Shown here: one piece after another, positions 24,567 to 33,524 of the stretch
Layout: each line of letters starts with the position of its first letter
Numbering within the stretch: position 1 is the first letter of the stretch
Source: JBBDMX01 sp040878035
Lineage (GTDB): Bacteria > Planctomycetota > Phycisphaerae > Phycisphaerales > Phycisphaeraceae
NCBI GenBank assembly: GCA_040878035.1
Contig: JBBDMX010000008.1
Coordinates: forward strand, 1 to 64,000
DNA length: 64,000 nucleotides
Direction of reading: 5' to 3'
Position numbers and translations under genes: made by a program
Notes under the pieces: model-generated
Told to the model about the DNA's origin: nothing
Database searches by the model: none
The model's input: the letters and a program-made list of their open reading frames with translations, nothing else

Positions 24567-25862
24567 TCAATTGCCGTTGAACTCCCCCACCGCGTCGAGC
24601 ATGGCGATTACATTCTCGATCGGAGTCCTGGCCTGGATGTTGTGGATGGCGTTGAAGACGAAGCCGCCGCCCTTACCGAAAACTTCGCAGCGGTGCAGCA
24701 CTTCGGCGCGCACCTGATCCGGCGTGCCGAAGGGCAGCGTCTGTTGCGTGTTGACCCCGCCGCCCCAGAAGGTGATGGCCTGGCCGTGACGCGCCTTGAG
24801 CTGCTCCGGCGCCATGCCCCGCGCCGAGCATTGCACGGGGTTGAGGATGTCAAAACCACAGTCCACAAAATGCGGAATGAACGACTCGACAGCGCCGCAA
24901 CTGTGCTTGAATGTGCTCCATTGTGTGTGCTGATGGATCCAGTCATTGATGCGGCGATAGAACGGGGCCCACAACTCGTCGAAGCGCTGGGGGGAGCAGA
25001 AGGTGGACTCCTGGGTGCCAAAGTCGGTGCCGCAGACGACCACGATGTCGATCACGTCGCCGGCCACGTCGTAGAGGCGCTGCATGTTGCCGATGGCAAT
25101 GCGCGTCTGCTCCTCGAAGACGGCTTTGATGAACCCCGGATCGGTGGCGAGAGTCATGTACCAGGTGGCGATGTCGCGCACGCCCTTGGGGTGGGTCAGG
25201 AACGGCGCGGGGACCAGGGCGATGTCGCCCAGGCACGTGCCGTTGAGATGCGTGAGCACCGCGCGGTCGCATCCCCGCCCCGGCCCCCGGCCCCGCCCCC
25301 GGAGGCGATCCGCCTCAGCCTTCCAGTACGCCAGGTCTCTGTCGCTCAGCAGGCTGAACTCCTCGATATTGTCCCGCGGGTCCAGGTGCGCTTCGTCAAG
25401 CGGCTCCTGGCGGATGATGGTGTCGAAGAAGTAGCTGGTGGCGGGCATGTGGCCGCTGGGCGGGGCTGTGGTGTCGCCCTTGGGAAAGATGTACTGGCCA
25501 TCCGATTTAGACACGGTCTTGAAGTGTTCCGAGACGAGCACTTCCTGTTTCCACGGCGTGGTCCAGGGCTTCCAGTTCTCGTTGCGGAAGCCAAAGATGG
25601 TGTTGGGCGGGAAGATCGGCTGCACGTCCAGGTCCATGGCGTCGAGCAGATCGTCCTCGACCTCCCCGAGCATCTGGTAGGGCTCGATGATTCTGACGGG
25701 CCGCTCCTCCAGGCTGAAATGGTCGCGCAGGGCGGCGACGACGCTACAGTGAATGCCGGTGATGAAGCTGCTGCCAAAGTCGATGGGGATGCGATCGGGT
25801 TGGCGGTGCGCGACGGCGTCGAGAACGCGCTGCTTGCGTGATTGGGTTGTGGCGATGGACAT
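24567..25862 (-). CDS. Uroporphyrinogen decarboxylase-like protein
   Basis: Protein of 431 residues. The ATG at 25862 is preceded by AGGAGT at seven bases; the GTG at 25871 overlaps that site and is rejected. N-terminal RVLDAVAHRQPDRIPIDFGS and C-terminal FWGGGVNTQQTLPFGTPDQV with GGGFVFNAIHNIQARTPIEN are typical of the UroD/MtaA/CmuA superfamily. FKHSCGAVESFIPHFVDCGF holds the His and Cys positions used for zinc in methyltransferase members. It is probably a methylcorrinoid-linked methyltransferase or demethylase rather than the heme enzyme; no corrinoid protein is nearby. A short Gly/Arg stretch encoded by a CCCCGGCCCC-type run interrupts the middle. Confidence 0.78.
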   Translation of the reverse strand: MSIATTQSRKQRVLDAVAHRQPDRIPIDFGSSFITGIHCSVVAALRDHFSLEERPVRIIEPYQMLGEVEDDLLDAMDLDVQPIFPPNTIFGFRNENWKPWTTPWKQEVLVSEHFKTVSKSDGQYIFPKGDTTAPPSGHMPATSYFFDTIIRQEPLDEAHLDPRDNIEEFSLLSDRDLAYWKAEADRLRGRGRGPGRGCDRAVLTHLNGTCLGDIALVPAPFLTHPKGVRDIATWYMTLATDPGFIKAVFEEQTRIAIGNMQRLYDVAGDVIDIVVVCGTDFGTQESTFCSPQRFDELWAPFYRRINDWIHQHTQWSTFKHSCGAVESFIPHFVDCGFDILNPVQCSARGMAPEQLKARHGQAITFWGGGVNTQQTLPFGTPDQVRAEVLHRCEVFGKGGGFVFNAIHNIQARTPIENVIAMLDAVGEFNGN

Positions 25863-25985
25863 GAGGGGCACTCCTATATGAAGGTGCGCATGTCCTGTTA
25901 CTGTAACTGCCCAGGGCGCGGATGTGTGAGCGCGTTACTTGGGGCGCTCCATGCCCATTAACATGGGCATGCCTCGCCGCGCTTC

Positions 25986-27446
25986 TTACTCCAGGCCTTC
26001 CAGGTCGAACTGCTTGATCTTCTTGTAGAGCGTGGTGCGGTTGATGTCGAGTTGGCGGGCGGTTTCCTGGCGGTTCCAGGCGTTGGCGCGCAGGGCCGCC
26101 AGGAGGATGCGGCGCTCGGGTTCGAGCAGGGCTTGCTGAAGGGGCATGGGGGTCCAGCCGTGCGCCAGGGCGGGGATGTCGTGGCCGTTGACGGCGGGCT
26201 TGGCGGCGCCGTGGTCGTGGCCGTTGCTTCCCGGCAGAGCGGCGCCGGCGGCGTGCTGCACCGTTTCGGGCAGGTCCTCCACGCCGATCACCGGGCGGCG
26301 CGACAGCACCATGGCGCGCTCGATGGCGTTCTCCAGTTCGCGCACGTTGCCCGGCCAGCCGTAGAGGCGCAGGGCCGCCAGCGCATCGTCGCTGAGGCTG
26401 CGGTCCTTGCCCATCTCCTGGGCGTACTTGGCCAGGAAGTGCTCGGCCAGCAGGCCGATGTCGCCGGCACGATCGCGCAGCGGCGGCATGCGGATGGTCA
26501 CCACGTTGATACGGTAATACAGGTCCTCGCGGAACGTCCCGGCGGCGACCAGTTCCTGGAGCGACTGATTGGTCGCCAGGATGAAGCGCACGTCCACGCT
26601 GACCGTCTTGGTCGAGCCCACCGGCTCGAACTGCCGCTCCTGGAGCACGCGCAGCAGCTTGAGTTGAAGCGCCGGCGTGGCGCTGTTGATCTCGTCGATG
26701 AAGAGCGACCCGCCGTTGGCGCCCAGGATTTTGCCGGGCTTGTCGCTATCGGCGCCGGTGAAAGCGCCCTTGACGTGGCCGAAGAGCTCGCTCTCCAGCA
26801 GCGTTTCGGGAATCGCGCCGCAGGCGAAGGTGACCAACGGCCCGCTGCCGCGATTGCTCCGCGCGTGGATCGCGCGGGCCACCATCGACTTGCCCGTGCC
26901 GCTTTCGCCTTCCACCAGGGCGGTGCTCTTGCTCTGGGCCACGGCCTCGACCAGGTCGTAGACCTTCTGCATGCGGTAGTCGGCGCCGACCAGGTTGTCC
27001 ATGCCGTAGCGTTCGAGCAACTGGCTCTTCAAGTTGCGGTTTTCCGCCAGCAGCACATGCTGCCGCACCGCCTTGTTCACCGCGATCGACAGCTCCTCAT
27101 CGACGACCGGCTTGGTCAGGTAATCGATGGCGCCGAGCTTGACAGCCTCGACGGCCTGCTCGATCTTGCCAAAGCCGGTGATGACGATGGGGGTGATCGC
27201 GTCGTGGTTCTTGCGCAGGCGGCGAATGAGCTCCAGGCCGTCGCAGCGCGGCATGTTGACGTCGGTGATCACCACGCCAAAGCGTTCGGCCGGTTCGCCC
27301 GCGGGCGTCTGGTTGATCAGCGCCAGGGCCTCTTCACCGTTGCAGGCGGTGGCGGTGGTGTATCCGTCGCGCTCCAGCGCCTCGGCCAGACTCTCGGCGA
27401 CGATGGGGTCGTCGTCCACGATGAGGATGCGGGTTTTGTCGGTCAT
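25986..27446 (-). CDS. NtrC-family sigma-54-dependent response regulator
   Basis: Protein of 486 residues starting at MTDKTRILIVDDD; the upstream ATG at 27503 lies in a repeat. The receiver domain has DDD at 11-13, the phosphorylation site Asp62 (VVITDVNMP) and a TKPV lysine. The AAA+ domain has Walker A GESGTGKS, the sigma-54 contact loop GAFTGAD and GSLFIDEINSATP. The C-terminal Fis-type helix-turn-helix is ETARQLDINRTTLYKKI. It activates sigma-54 promoters when phosphorylated. The kinase gene next door (27582-28391) is the likely partner. Confidence 0.93.
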   Translation of the reverse strand: MTDKTRILIVDDDPIVAESLAEALERDGYTTATACNGEEALALINQTPAGEPAERFGVVITDVNMPRCDGLELIRRLRKNHDAITPIVITGFGKIEQAVEAVKLGAIDYLTKPVVDEELSIAVNKAVRQHVLLAENRNLKSQLLERYGMDNLVGADYRMQKVYDLVEAVAQSKSTALVEGESGTGKSMVARAIHARSNRGSGPLVTFACGAIPETLLESELFGHVKGAFTGADSDKPGKILGANGGSLFIDEINSATPALQLKLLRVLQERQFEPVGSTKTVSVDVRFILATNQSLQELVAAGTFREDLYYRINVVTIRMPPLRDRAGDIGLLAEHFLAKYAQEMGKDRSLSDDALAALRLYGWPGNVRELENAIERAMVLSRRPVIGVEDLPETVQHAAGAALPGSNGHDHGAAKPAVNGHDIPALAHGWTPMPLQQALLEPERRILLAALRANAWNRQETARQLDINRTTLYKKIKQFDLEGLE

Positions 27447-27460
27447 CCTTTTCCTGGTAC

Positions 27461-27592
27461 GCCGGACCTGAGTCTGCGAAGGTCCGGGCTTCTTTGTGAA
27501 CACGCAGGCTTCCGAGATCCGGGGCTTGGCGAACTCCGCCCCCGGCGCGGCAACCCAGCGGAGATTCGGACCTTCGCGGACTCAGGTCCGGC
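27461..27592. repeat. 132-bp palindrome, family G, between kinase and regulator
   Basis: Arms of 26 bases at 27461-27486 (GCCGGACCTGAGTCTGCGAA...) and 27567-27592 pair with one mismatch. The kinase stop codon (27582-27584) and its last residues (PSRT) lie inside the right arm. No other copy was seen in the window. Confidence 0.85.
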
Positions 27593-28391
27593 TTGGCAGG
27601 CCGGGAAGCAGGTAATTAAGCGTCAGCACAGCGCCGTGCGGCGCGCGGTTGCTCAGGTTCAGCGCGCCGCCCAGGCGCTGGGCGATTTCCTGACACAGCG
27701 CCAGGCCCAGGCCGTGGCCCGCCGCCTTGGTCGTCTTGCCGAAGATGAACCGGCCCTGCGCGTCGATCAGCGACGGGTCGATGCCCGTGCCGTTGTCGCG
27801 CACGCTCAGTTCGACGGCGTCGCCTTCGATCACGCCGATGATTTCGATGTGGCCCGTCCCCAGGCCGCCTTGCCCGGCGACCTGTTGCGGGTCGATGGCC
27901 TCGACGCTGTTGCGCAGCGCGTTGGCGATCACGGGATAGACCGGCCCGGCCTCCAGCCGCGCCGCGTCATCCGACAGGCACGCGGTGATGGCGATGCCCC
28001 GCGCCCGCGCTGCCGGCGTCACCAGCTTCACGGCGCTGTCCACCATCTGCCCCAGCGTGCGGACATCGTGGTGCAACGCGCGTGGGTCGCGGCCCTGGTT
28101 CATCCAGCGGTGCAGAAGCTGCGCCATCTGCCGCAGACCGCGGTCGGCGGTCTCCAGGCGCTGTACCACGTCGTCATCGGACGATCCGTCGTTGCCGCGC
28201 TGCGCCGACTCACGCACGGTCGATAGCGCCAAGTCCACGTTGCGCAGGCTGGCGTCCAGCAGGTTCGCCAGCTCATGGGCGACCTTGGCCGGGGCCTGAT
28301 CGCCGGTGGATCCCGGAGTTGACCCCGGAGTTGACCCCGGAGTTGATCCCGGCGCGGCGCCGGCACGGGTTGTGTTGTCGGAGAGCGACAT
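27582..28391 (-). CDS. Soluble sensor histidine kinase
   Basis: Protein of 269 residues starting at MSLSDNTTRAG. A GSTP tandem (four units) follows, encoded by repeats of GGAGTTGACCCC at 28312-28355. The phospho-acceptor is probably His39 in KVAHELANLLDASL. The ATPase domain shows NALRNSVEAID (N box), VRDNGTGIDPSLID (G1) and GHGLGLALCQEIA (G2). No membrane helix or sensory domain is present, so a cytoplasmic signal or partner protein must regulate it. It is upstream of and co-directional with the NtrC-type regulator. Confidence 0.85.
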   Translation of the reverse strand: MSLSDNTTRAGAAPGSTPGSTPGSTPGSTGDQAPAKVAHELANLLDASLRNVDLALSTVRESAQRGNDGSSDDDVVQRLETADRGLRQMAQLLHRWMNQGRDPRALHHDVRTLGQMVDSAVKLVTPAARARGIAITACLSDDAARLEAGPVYPVIANALRNSVEAIDPQQVAGQGGLGTGHIEIIGVIEGDAVELSVRDNGTGIDPSLIDAQGRFIFGKTTKAAGHGLGLALCQEIAQRLGGALNLSNRAPHGAVLTLNYLLPGLPSRT

Positions 28392-28506
28392 CGTCTTGCT
28401 TCTATCGGCGCGATGACGATGCGTGTTAAGGACGATGAGGCGGAGGGGCAACATCGGCGGGTGGTGTGGCCGCCACATGCCGAAACGCGGCGGGGATTAT
28501 CGGTAC

Positions 28507-28546
28507 TCAAGCCCGGCCATGCGAGCCTACGAGCTTGGCCGGGATG
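28507..28546. repeat. Short family C palindrome
   Basis: CAAGCCCGGCCATGCGAG and CGAGCTTGGCCGGGATGA form the inverted core that is also found inside lipB and at 58769-58806. It lies between the DUF1501 stop codon and the kinase start. Confidence 0.75.
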
Positions 28547-28599
28547 ATCCCCGGCAAGCCCCGCAGACGGGGCATGCCCAAGCAGAGATTAGATAGAAA

Positions 28600-29910
28600 T
28601 CAGCTCGTTCCCTTGAGCACCTCGGCGGGCTTGAAGGCGCTGCCCAGCACCGCCTTGCTGTCGGCCTTGAGCCATTGGTCGAGAATGGCGGCGTAGACGC
28701 AGCGGAAGTCGGTGTGGTACTTGAGATCGCCGCCGTCGAGTTGCGTGCGCTCGAGGCTGGGGTGTGCCCCGTGCAGGCCGGGCCGGACCATGGGTCCCGC
28801 CAGAAACATGGGCCCGGCGGTGCCGTGGTCGGTGCCCTGCGAGGCGTTCTGCTCGACGCGCCGGCCAAATTCGCTAAAGCACATCGTCAGCACGCGCTGC
28901 TCCTGCCCCAGCGCCGCCAGTTCCGCGTAGAACGCCTTGAGCGCCGCGCCCAGTTGCGAAAGCAAGCCATCCTGCCGGCCCGCCTGGTTGGCGTGCGTGT
29001 CGAAGCCGCCCAGCGCGACGTAATAGACGCGCGTGGGCAATTCGGCGCGGATCATGGCGGCGACGGTCTTGAGCTGGTCCGCCAGTCCGCTGCGCGGGAA
29101 CGGCGTGGCCGGACCCTTGGCCACCGCGGCGCGAATACGGTCCGACGCCACCTGCGCATCCAGCGCCGTACGCAACACGAAGGGCACCTGACTCTGGTCG
29201 TGCAGCGGCACCTCGCGCTCCAGCGGCGTGCGGTTGAGCCGGTCGTAGGCACTGGTCAGCGCCGGGTGCAGATCGCCGCCGGCCCAGCGGAAGGCGTCGG
29301 CGCGTTCGAAGGTGACGGGCTTGACGCGCGCGCCCTGGGTCGCCAGCGGCGCGCTGTTGCCGATGCACACGCAGGCCTCGGCCTGGGCGTGGCCTTGCTT
29401 GTCCACGGCGACCAGATCGAGTCCCCGGCCCAGCCAGCCCTCGCCGCGCGCGCTGCCGCGAACCGGGTCGGCGGTGTGCCAGATGTCCATCGAGGCAAAG
29501 TGCGAGCGGTTGGGATTGGGATAGCCCACGCCCTGGATGATGGCGGCCTGGCCGTCGTCGAGCATGCTCTTGAAATCCGCCAGCGCGGGGTTGAGGCCGA
29601 TGCCTTGCGTGGCATCGAGCTTGAGCACGGTGTTGTCCTTGACCGACAGCGCGGGGCGGGCGCGGTAGTACTCGGGCATGCCGAAGGGCACCACGGCGTT
29701 GAGTCCGTCGTTGCCGCCGGAGAGTTGCACGACTACCAGGATGCGTTCCTCGGGCACGCCGGGGCGATTGCCGGGGCCGGCGCCGCCGGCGGGCGCCGCC
29801 AGGACGACGGCGGAGTTCTTCAGGAACGCCGGCACGCTGGTGATGGTCGAAACCAGCACCAGACCGGTGCTGACAAATTCGCGGCGCGTGAAGGTGTTCT
29901 GATCGGTCAT
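28600..29910 (-). CDS. DUF1501 secreted protein
   Basis: Protein of 436 residues with a Tat-like leader (TRREFVSTGLVLVSTITS). VVQLSGGNDGLNAVVPFGMP, LGGFDTHANQAG and FSEFGRRVEQNASQGTDHGT are the DUF1501 hallmarks, resembling metal sites of the sulfatase/phosphatase fold. It lies 38 bases downstream of a DUF1800 gene, the standard pairing in planctomycetes and many environmental bacteria. The export route is probably twin-arginine. The pair's function is unknown; roles in polymer or cell-surface metabolism have been proposed. Confidence 0.9.
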   Translation of the reverse strand: MTDQNTFTRREFVSTGLVLVSTITSVPAFLKNSAVVLAAPAGGAGPGNRPGVPEERILVVVQLSGGNDGLNAVVPFGMPEYYRARPALSVKDNTVLKLDATQGIGLNPALADFKSMLDDGQAAIIQGVGYPNPNRSHFASMDIWHTADPVRGSARGEGWLGRGLDLVAVDKQGHAQAEACVCIGNSAPLATQGARVKPVTFERADAFRWAGGDLHPALTSAYDRLNRTPLEREVPLHDQSQVPFVLRTALDAQVASDRIRAAVAKGPATPFPRSGLADQLKTVAAMIRAELPTRVYYVALGGFDTHANQAGRQDGLLSQLGAALKAFYAELAALGQEQRVLTMCFSEFGRRVEQNASQGTDHGTAGPMFLAGPMVRPGLHGAHPSLERTQLDGGDLKYHTDFRCVYAAILDQWLKADSKAVLGSAFKPAEVLKGTS

Positions 29911-29948
29911 GGCTTGGTCCTCGGGAGGCTAAGCCGCAAGCGGCTTGT

Positions 29949-31433
29949 TCAGCACAACTGGTACTCGGGCATGGCGGTGATGAGCAGGAGCAGCGCCAGG
30001 ACCGTGTCGTCCTTGACGCCGCGCTCCTTGACAAAGTCCAGCAGCGTATCGCGATGCTGCGGCAAGCGCTGCGCCCCCAGCAGCGCGGACATGAGCGTGT
30101 CCACCAGGGTCTGCGGCGACTTGTGCTGGGCGTCGTCGATCATCGCCGTCGCATCGTAACCGCTCTTGTCGCTCTTCCACTTGCCGCGGCTGGACATTTT
30201 GCCGGTGAGCAGATAGACGCACAGGTTCTGGCGGACAAAGAGCGTGGAGCTGTTGATCCAGGTTTCCCCGCCGTCCCAGCCCTTGACCGAGGGCGGGTTG
30301 AACAGCTCCTGGCCCATCATCTGCATGGCGCCAGTGAGCACGCCCAGGTCGCGCCTGGGCGTCGCCAGCACGCGCATCGAGCCGGCGAGCAGTTGCGCCG
30401 GGCTCTTGATCATGTTGCCGGTGATCGTCGCATCGTAAAAGTGCTGGCTGCGAAACAGCGTGGTGAGCACGGGGCGCAGGGCGTACTCCCCGCGGCGCAG
30501 CTCCTCCGCCAGCTTGCGCACCACGACGGCGGCGGCGGGCGGCAGGCGCCTGGGGTCGGTCACATCGGCGACGAAGTGCTTGTAGAGCTTGAAGGCGACA
30601 AACTCGCTGCACGCCGGCTTGGCGAGAATCAGCCGCACAAAATCCTCGCCGGCAAAATCGCCCGACTGGCCGAAGATCTGCTTGGCCTGGCTGTCGTGCT
30701 GCCGGCGATGAAACACAAAATCGTTGTCCTCGAAGCTGTAGCCCGTCAGGGCGCGGGCGCCCTGCTTGATGTCGTCCTCGCTGTAGTTGCCTTCGCCCAG
30801 GGTGAAGAGCTCCATCAGTTCCCGCGCCAGGTTTTCGTTGGGCTTGCTCTTGCGATTGGAGTTGTTATCCAGGAAGCGCAGCATGGCCGGATCGCGGATG
30901 ATGCCGTAGACGAGCTGGGCGAAGTTACCCGCCGCGTGCTCGCGCAACAGGGCGTTCTGCTGGTACATGAGGAAGCTGTCGCGCACGGTGCGGTGATTGG
31001 AGGCGAAGTGGCCGTGCCACAGCAGCGTGAGCTTTTCCTCCAGGGGTCGCGGTGTATCTACCATGCGCGAAAACCACCAGTGCACCAGGCCGCGCATCTG
31101 CTGGCGGTCCTGGTTCTCGCGCATGACGCGCCCGGCGCGCAATTGGGCGAAGGCCTCCTGGTCGTCGGCCTGTTTGGCCTTGGCGTAGGCCAGCTTCTCC
31201 TCCTGCGTGGCGGGGCGGAGGAGGTCGGGGTCCGCCTGCGCCGCCGCCAGTTGGCTCGCATCGACCTTGTCGTAGTTCACCAGGCTGTCCACCGCCTGCT
31301 CGAGCCCCATGGCCACTAGCGCCTGGATCTGCGCCGGCGTGCCGCCAAAGCCCGCGCGCGCCAGCAGGTGCTGCGCCTGGAGGTAGCCGAACGAGCTGCT
31401 CTTTAACGGCGCTAAGGAGGTGTTGACGGGCAT
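29949..31433 (-). CDS. DUF1800 protein
   Basis: Protein of 494 residues. N-terminal LQAQHLLARAGFGGTPAQI, then MRGLVHWWFSRMVDTPRPLE, EKLTLLWHGHFASN, NENLARELMELFTLGEGNYS and ARALTGYSF are the DUF1800 signatures. The C-terminus has FNPPSVKGWDGGETWI. It is helical and rich in conserved His and Trp. No strong signal peptide is seen at the N-terminus. It is first in an operon with DUF1501. Confidence 0.9.
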   Translation of the reverse strand: MPVNTSLAPLKSSSFGYLQAQHLLARAGFGGTPAQIQALVAMGLEQAVDSLVNYDKVDASQLAAAQADPDLLRPATQEEKLAYAKAKQADDQEAFAQLRAGRVMRENQDRQQMRGLVHWWFSRMVDTPRPLEEKLTLLWHGHFASNHRTVRDSFLMYQQNALLREHAAGNFAQLVYGIIRDPAMLRFLDNNSNRKSKPNENLARELMELFTLGEGNYSEDDIKQGARALTGYSFEDNDFVFHRRQHDSQAKQIFGQSGDFAGEDFVRLILAKPACSEFVAFKLYKHFVADVTDPRRLPPAAAVVVRKLAEELRRGEYALRPVLTTLFRSQHFYDATITGNMIKSPAQLLAGSMRVLATPRRDLGVLTGAMQMMGQELFNPPSVKGWDGGETWINSSTLFVRQNLCVYLLTGKMSSRGKWKSDKSGYDATAMIDDAQHKSPQTLVDTLMSALLGAQRLPQHRDTLLDFVKERGVKDDTVLALLLLITAMPEYQLC

Positions 31434-31610
31434 GATGCCAGGACTCCAATCCCCGAGGTGCGGCGTCGCGCCATCAGAGTCAACGACGGCGCATGACGCT
31501 TATTGCCCGGACTATCGGCAGATACGCTTGACGCTCACGATGGGTTGCGGCGCCGGGACAGCCCCGCGCAAAGCGGGGTCGCCGGCGCGGCGTCAAACGG
31601 ATACCAAACA
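31434..31610. other. Intergenic gap with a GC hairpin
   Basis: The gap upstream of the DUF1800 gene holds ACAGCCCCGCGCAAAGCGG followed by GGTCGCC, a hairpin near 31558-31580. A similar hairpin (GCCCCGCTTCAAGCGGGGC) lies at 57521-57539. Its role is unknown. Confidence 0.5.
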
Positions 31611-33305
31611 TCACACCATGTGGTCTGATGACTCGCGCGGATCGTCCTCATCCTCAGCGGCGATCGGCCCCATCGTCTCAGTGGACGCGGGCATCTGGCT
31701 CGGCTGCGTCGGCAGCGTGATGGTGAACACCGCGCCGCGGTCGGCGCCGCTCTCCACGCTCACCTGCCCGCCGTGCTCGTCCACGATCTTCTTGGTCACC
31801 GCCAGCCCCAGGCCCGTGCCGCGCTGGCCCTTGGTCGAGTGAAACGGCTTGAACAGTTGCCGCTTCTGCGCCGCGTCGATCCCCTCGCCATTGTCCGTCA
31901 CGCGGATGCTCACCAACTGCCTGGCTTCGTCGTAGGCGCTGCGCAGGGTCACCAGCCCCGACTCGGGCTGCACCGCCTCCAGCGCGTTGTTGAGCAGGTT
32001 CAGCACCGCCTGGTGCAGCCCGCCCGGATCCACCGGCACCGGCGGCATGTCGTGATCCAGCTCGGTGATCAGCCCCACTTTCTTGGCGTCGAACTGGTTC
32101 TGCACCAGCGCCACCGCTTCGCTCAGCACCTCGTTGAGATTGGTCATCTCCAGCTCGGGCTGGCGCATCTTGGAGAACGCCAGCATGTTCATCGTCAGGC
32201 CGCTGATGCGCTCCAGATTGCGGGCGACGATTTCCCAGCCGCCCTTGACGATGTTCATGTTCTCCTTGCGCAGGCCCAGCTCGACGACCTCCGCCCCGCC
32301 GCGCAAGCCCTGGATGATGTTCTTCACCGAGTGCGAGAGCGAAGCGACGGTCTGCCCCACGGCCGCCAGGCGCTCGCGCTGCACGCGCTTACCGTAAAGC
32401 CACTCGTTGTTCAGCGCCAAGCCCACCTGCACGCCTACGGAGGTCAGCAGGCGCAACTGGTCTTCGGTGTAGGTGTAGTTGGCGATCTGGCTGTCGAGGT
32501 AGACCACGCCAAAGACGCGGGCCTTGAATTTGATGGGCACGCACAGCGCCGAGCGGATGCCGTAGCGCTGCACGCTGTCGCCGGTGGCGAAGCGCTTGTC
32601 GCTCATCGCGTTGCTCGACAGCACGCCTTCGCCGTTCTTGAGCACGTGCTGCACGATGGTGCGGCTGACGGTGATCTGCCTCTCCTGCTTGTCCTTGGGC
32701 GCCAGGCGATGGCGCACCACCACCGGGTCGGGTCGCTCGGTCGGCTCGTTCTGAAGCAGGATGAAGCCGCGGTCGGCCTGGAAGTACTCGAAGATCACGT
32801 CCATCACGGCGTCGAGCAGCGGCTGACGCTCGGTCATCGTGCCGATGAGCGTGGTCAGCTCGTAGATCACCTTGAGCTGGAAAACCGCGGCCTCGGAGGG
32901 CTCGGGCACCGCCATGATCATCGAGTCGTCGTTGGAGGCGGCGGTGGCTTCCACGTGGGTGTCGATCTCGCCGGGCTTGGCCACGCGCACGCCAAAGGGG
33001 CGGTTGGGCTTGGGCGCCTCGCGGCCCAGCACAAAGAGCGTGTTGCCCGTGCGGATCTGGTCGCCGGGCTGAAGCAGGCGGCGCTCGGTGACGCGCTGCC
33101 CGTTGACCCAGGTGCCGTTGGCGCTCTGCAAATCGCGGATGAACCAACGCCCGTCATCGGGCGTCAGCTCGGCGTGACGACGCGAAATCGTCTGATCCGA
33201 CAGCGGCAGTGACTCGCTGCTGCGCCCGATCATCTGCGGCTCGTTGACGGGCAACGTGAACCGCCGGCCCTTATCCGGCCCTTTGAGCACGGTCAGAATC
33301 AGCAC
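31611..33305 (-). CDS. FHA-GAF sensor histidine kinase
   Basis: Protein of 564 residues without membrane helices. Residues 1-95 are a forkhead-associated domain (MIGRSSESLPLSDQTISRRH and SANGTWVNGQRV), which binds phosphothreonine. Residues 150-310 are a GAF domain with FQADRGFILLQNE. The histidine kinase core has SLSHSVKNIIQGLRGGAEVV (His near 327), an N box NLLNNALEAVQPE, VTDNGEGIDAAQK and GTGLGLAVTKKIVDEHGGQ. The FHA domain suggests that Ser/Thr kinase signalling feeds into a two-component output. No regulator gene is adjacent. Confidence 0.92.
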   Translation of the reverse strand: MLILTVLKGPDKGRRFTLPVNEPQMIGRSSESLPLSDQTISRRHAELTPDDGRWFIRDLQSANGTWVNGQRVTERRLLQPGDQIRTGNTLFVLGREAPKPNRPFGVRVAKPGEIDTHVEATAASNDDSMIMAVPEPSEAAVFQLKVIYELTTLIGTMTERQPLLDAVMDVIFEYFQADRGFILLQNEPTERPDPVVVRHRLAPKDKQERQITVSRTIVQHVLKNGEGVLSSNAMSDKRFATGDSVQRYGIRSALCVPIKFKARVFGVVYLDSQIANYTYTEDQLRLLTSVGVQVGLALNNEWLYGKRVQRERLAAVGQTVASLSHSVKNIIQGLRGGAEVVELGLRKENMNIVKGGWEIVARNLERISGLTMNMLAFSKMRQPELEMTNLNEVLSEAVALVQNQFDAKKVGLITELDHDMPPVPVDPGGLHQAVLNLLNNALEAVQPESGLVTLRSAYDEARQLVSIRVTDNGEGIDAAQKRQLFKPFHSTKGQRGTGLGLAVTKKIVDEHGGQVSVESGADRGAVFTITLPTQPSQMPASTETMGPIAAEDEDDPRESSDHMV

Positions 33306-33524
33306 GAGTCATACTCCGCCAAACATAGAAAGAAGGAACAGGGATGAATACGGATTAAGAAGAAACAGGGATGGACATGATGAACATGATTTTTGGAAAG
33401 TAAGGCCAAGCCGGGGCAGAGGCTTTGCGCCGCCCCGGGTTCAAACCTTGTAGTTGATCAGTCCCATCATGTCCATCACTGTTCCCTCTGTTTCCTTATC
33501 CGTATTCATCCGTGTTCATCCCTG
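33306..33524. repeat. Dispersed repeat, GGAACAGGGATG family, inverted
   Basis: The left half (AACAGGGATGAATACGGATT, AACAGGGATGGACATGATG) is mirrored by the right half (CATCATGTCCATCACTGTTC, ATCCGTATTCATCCGTGTTC). The unit ends directly at the argH stop codon. Other members lie at 55-162, 34974-35080 and 63420-63560. Confidence 0.75.
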
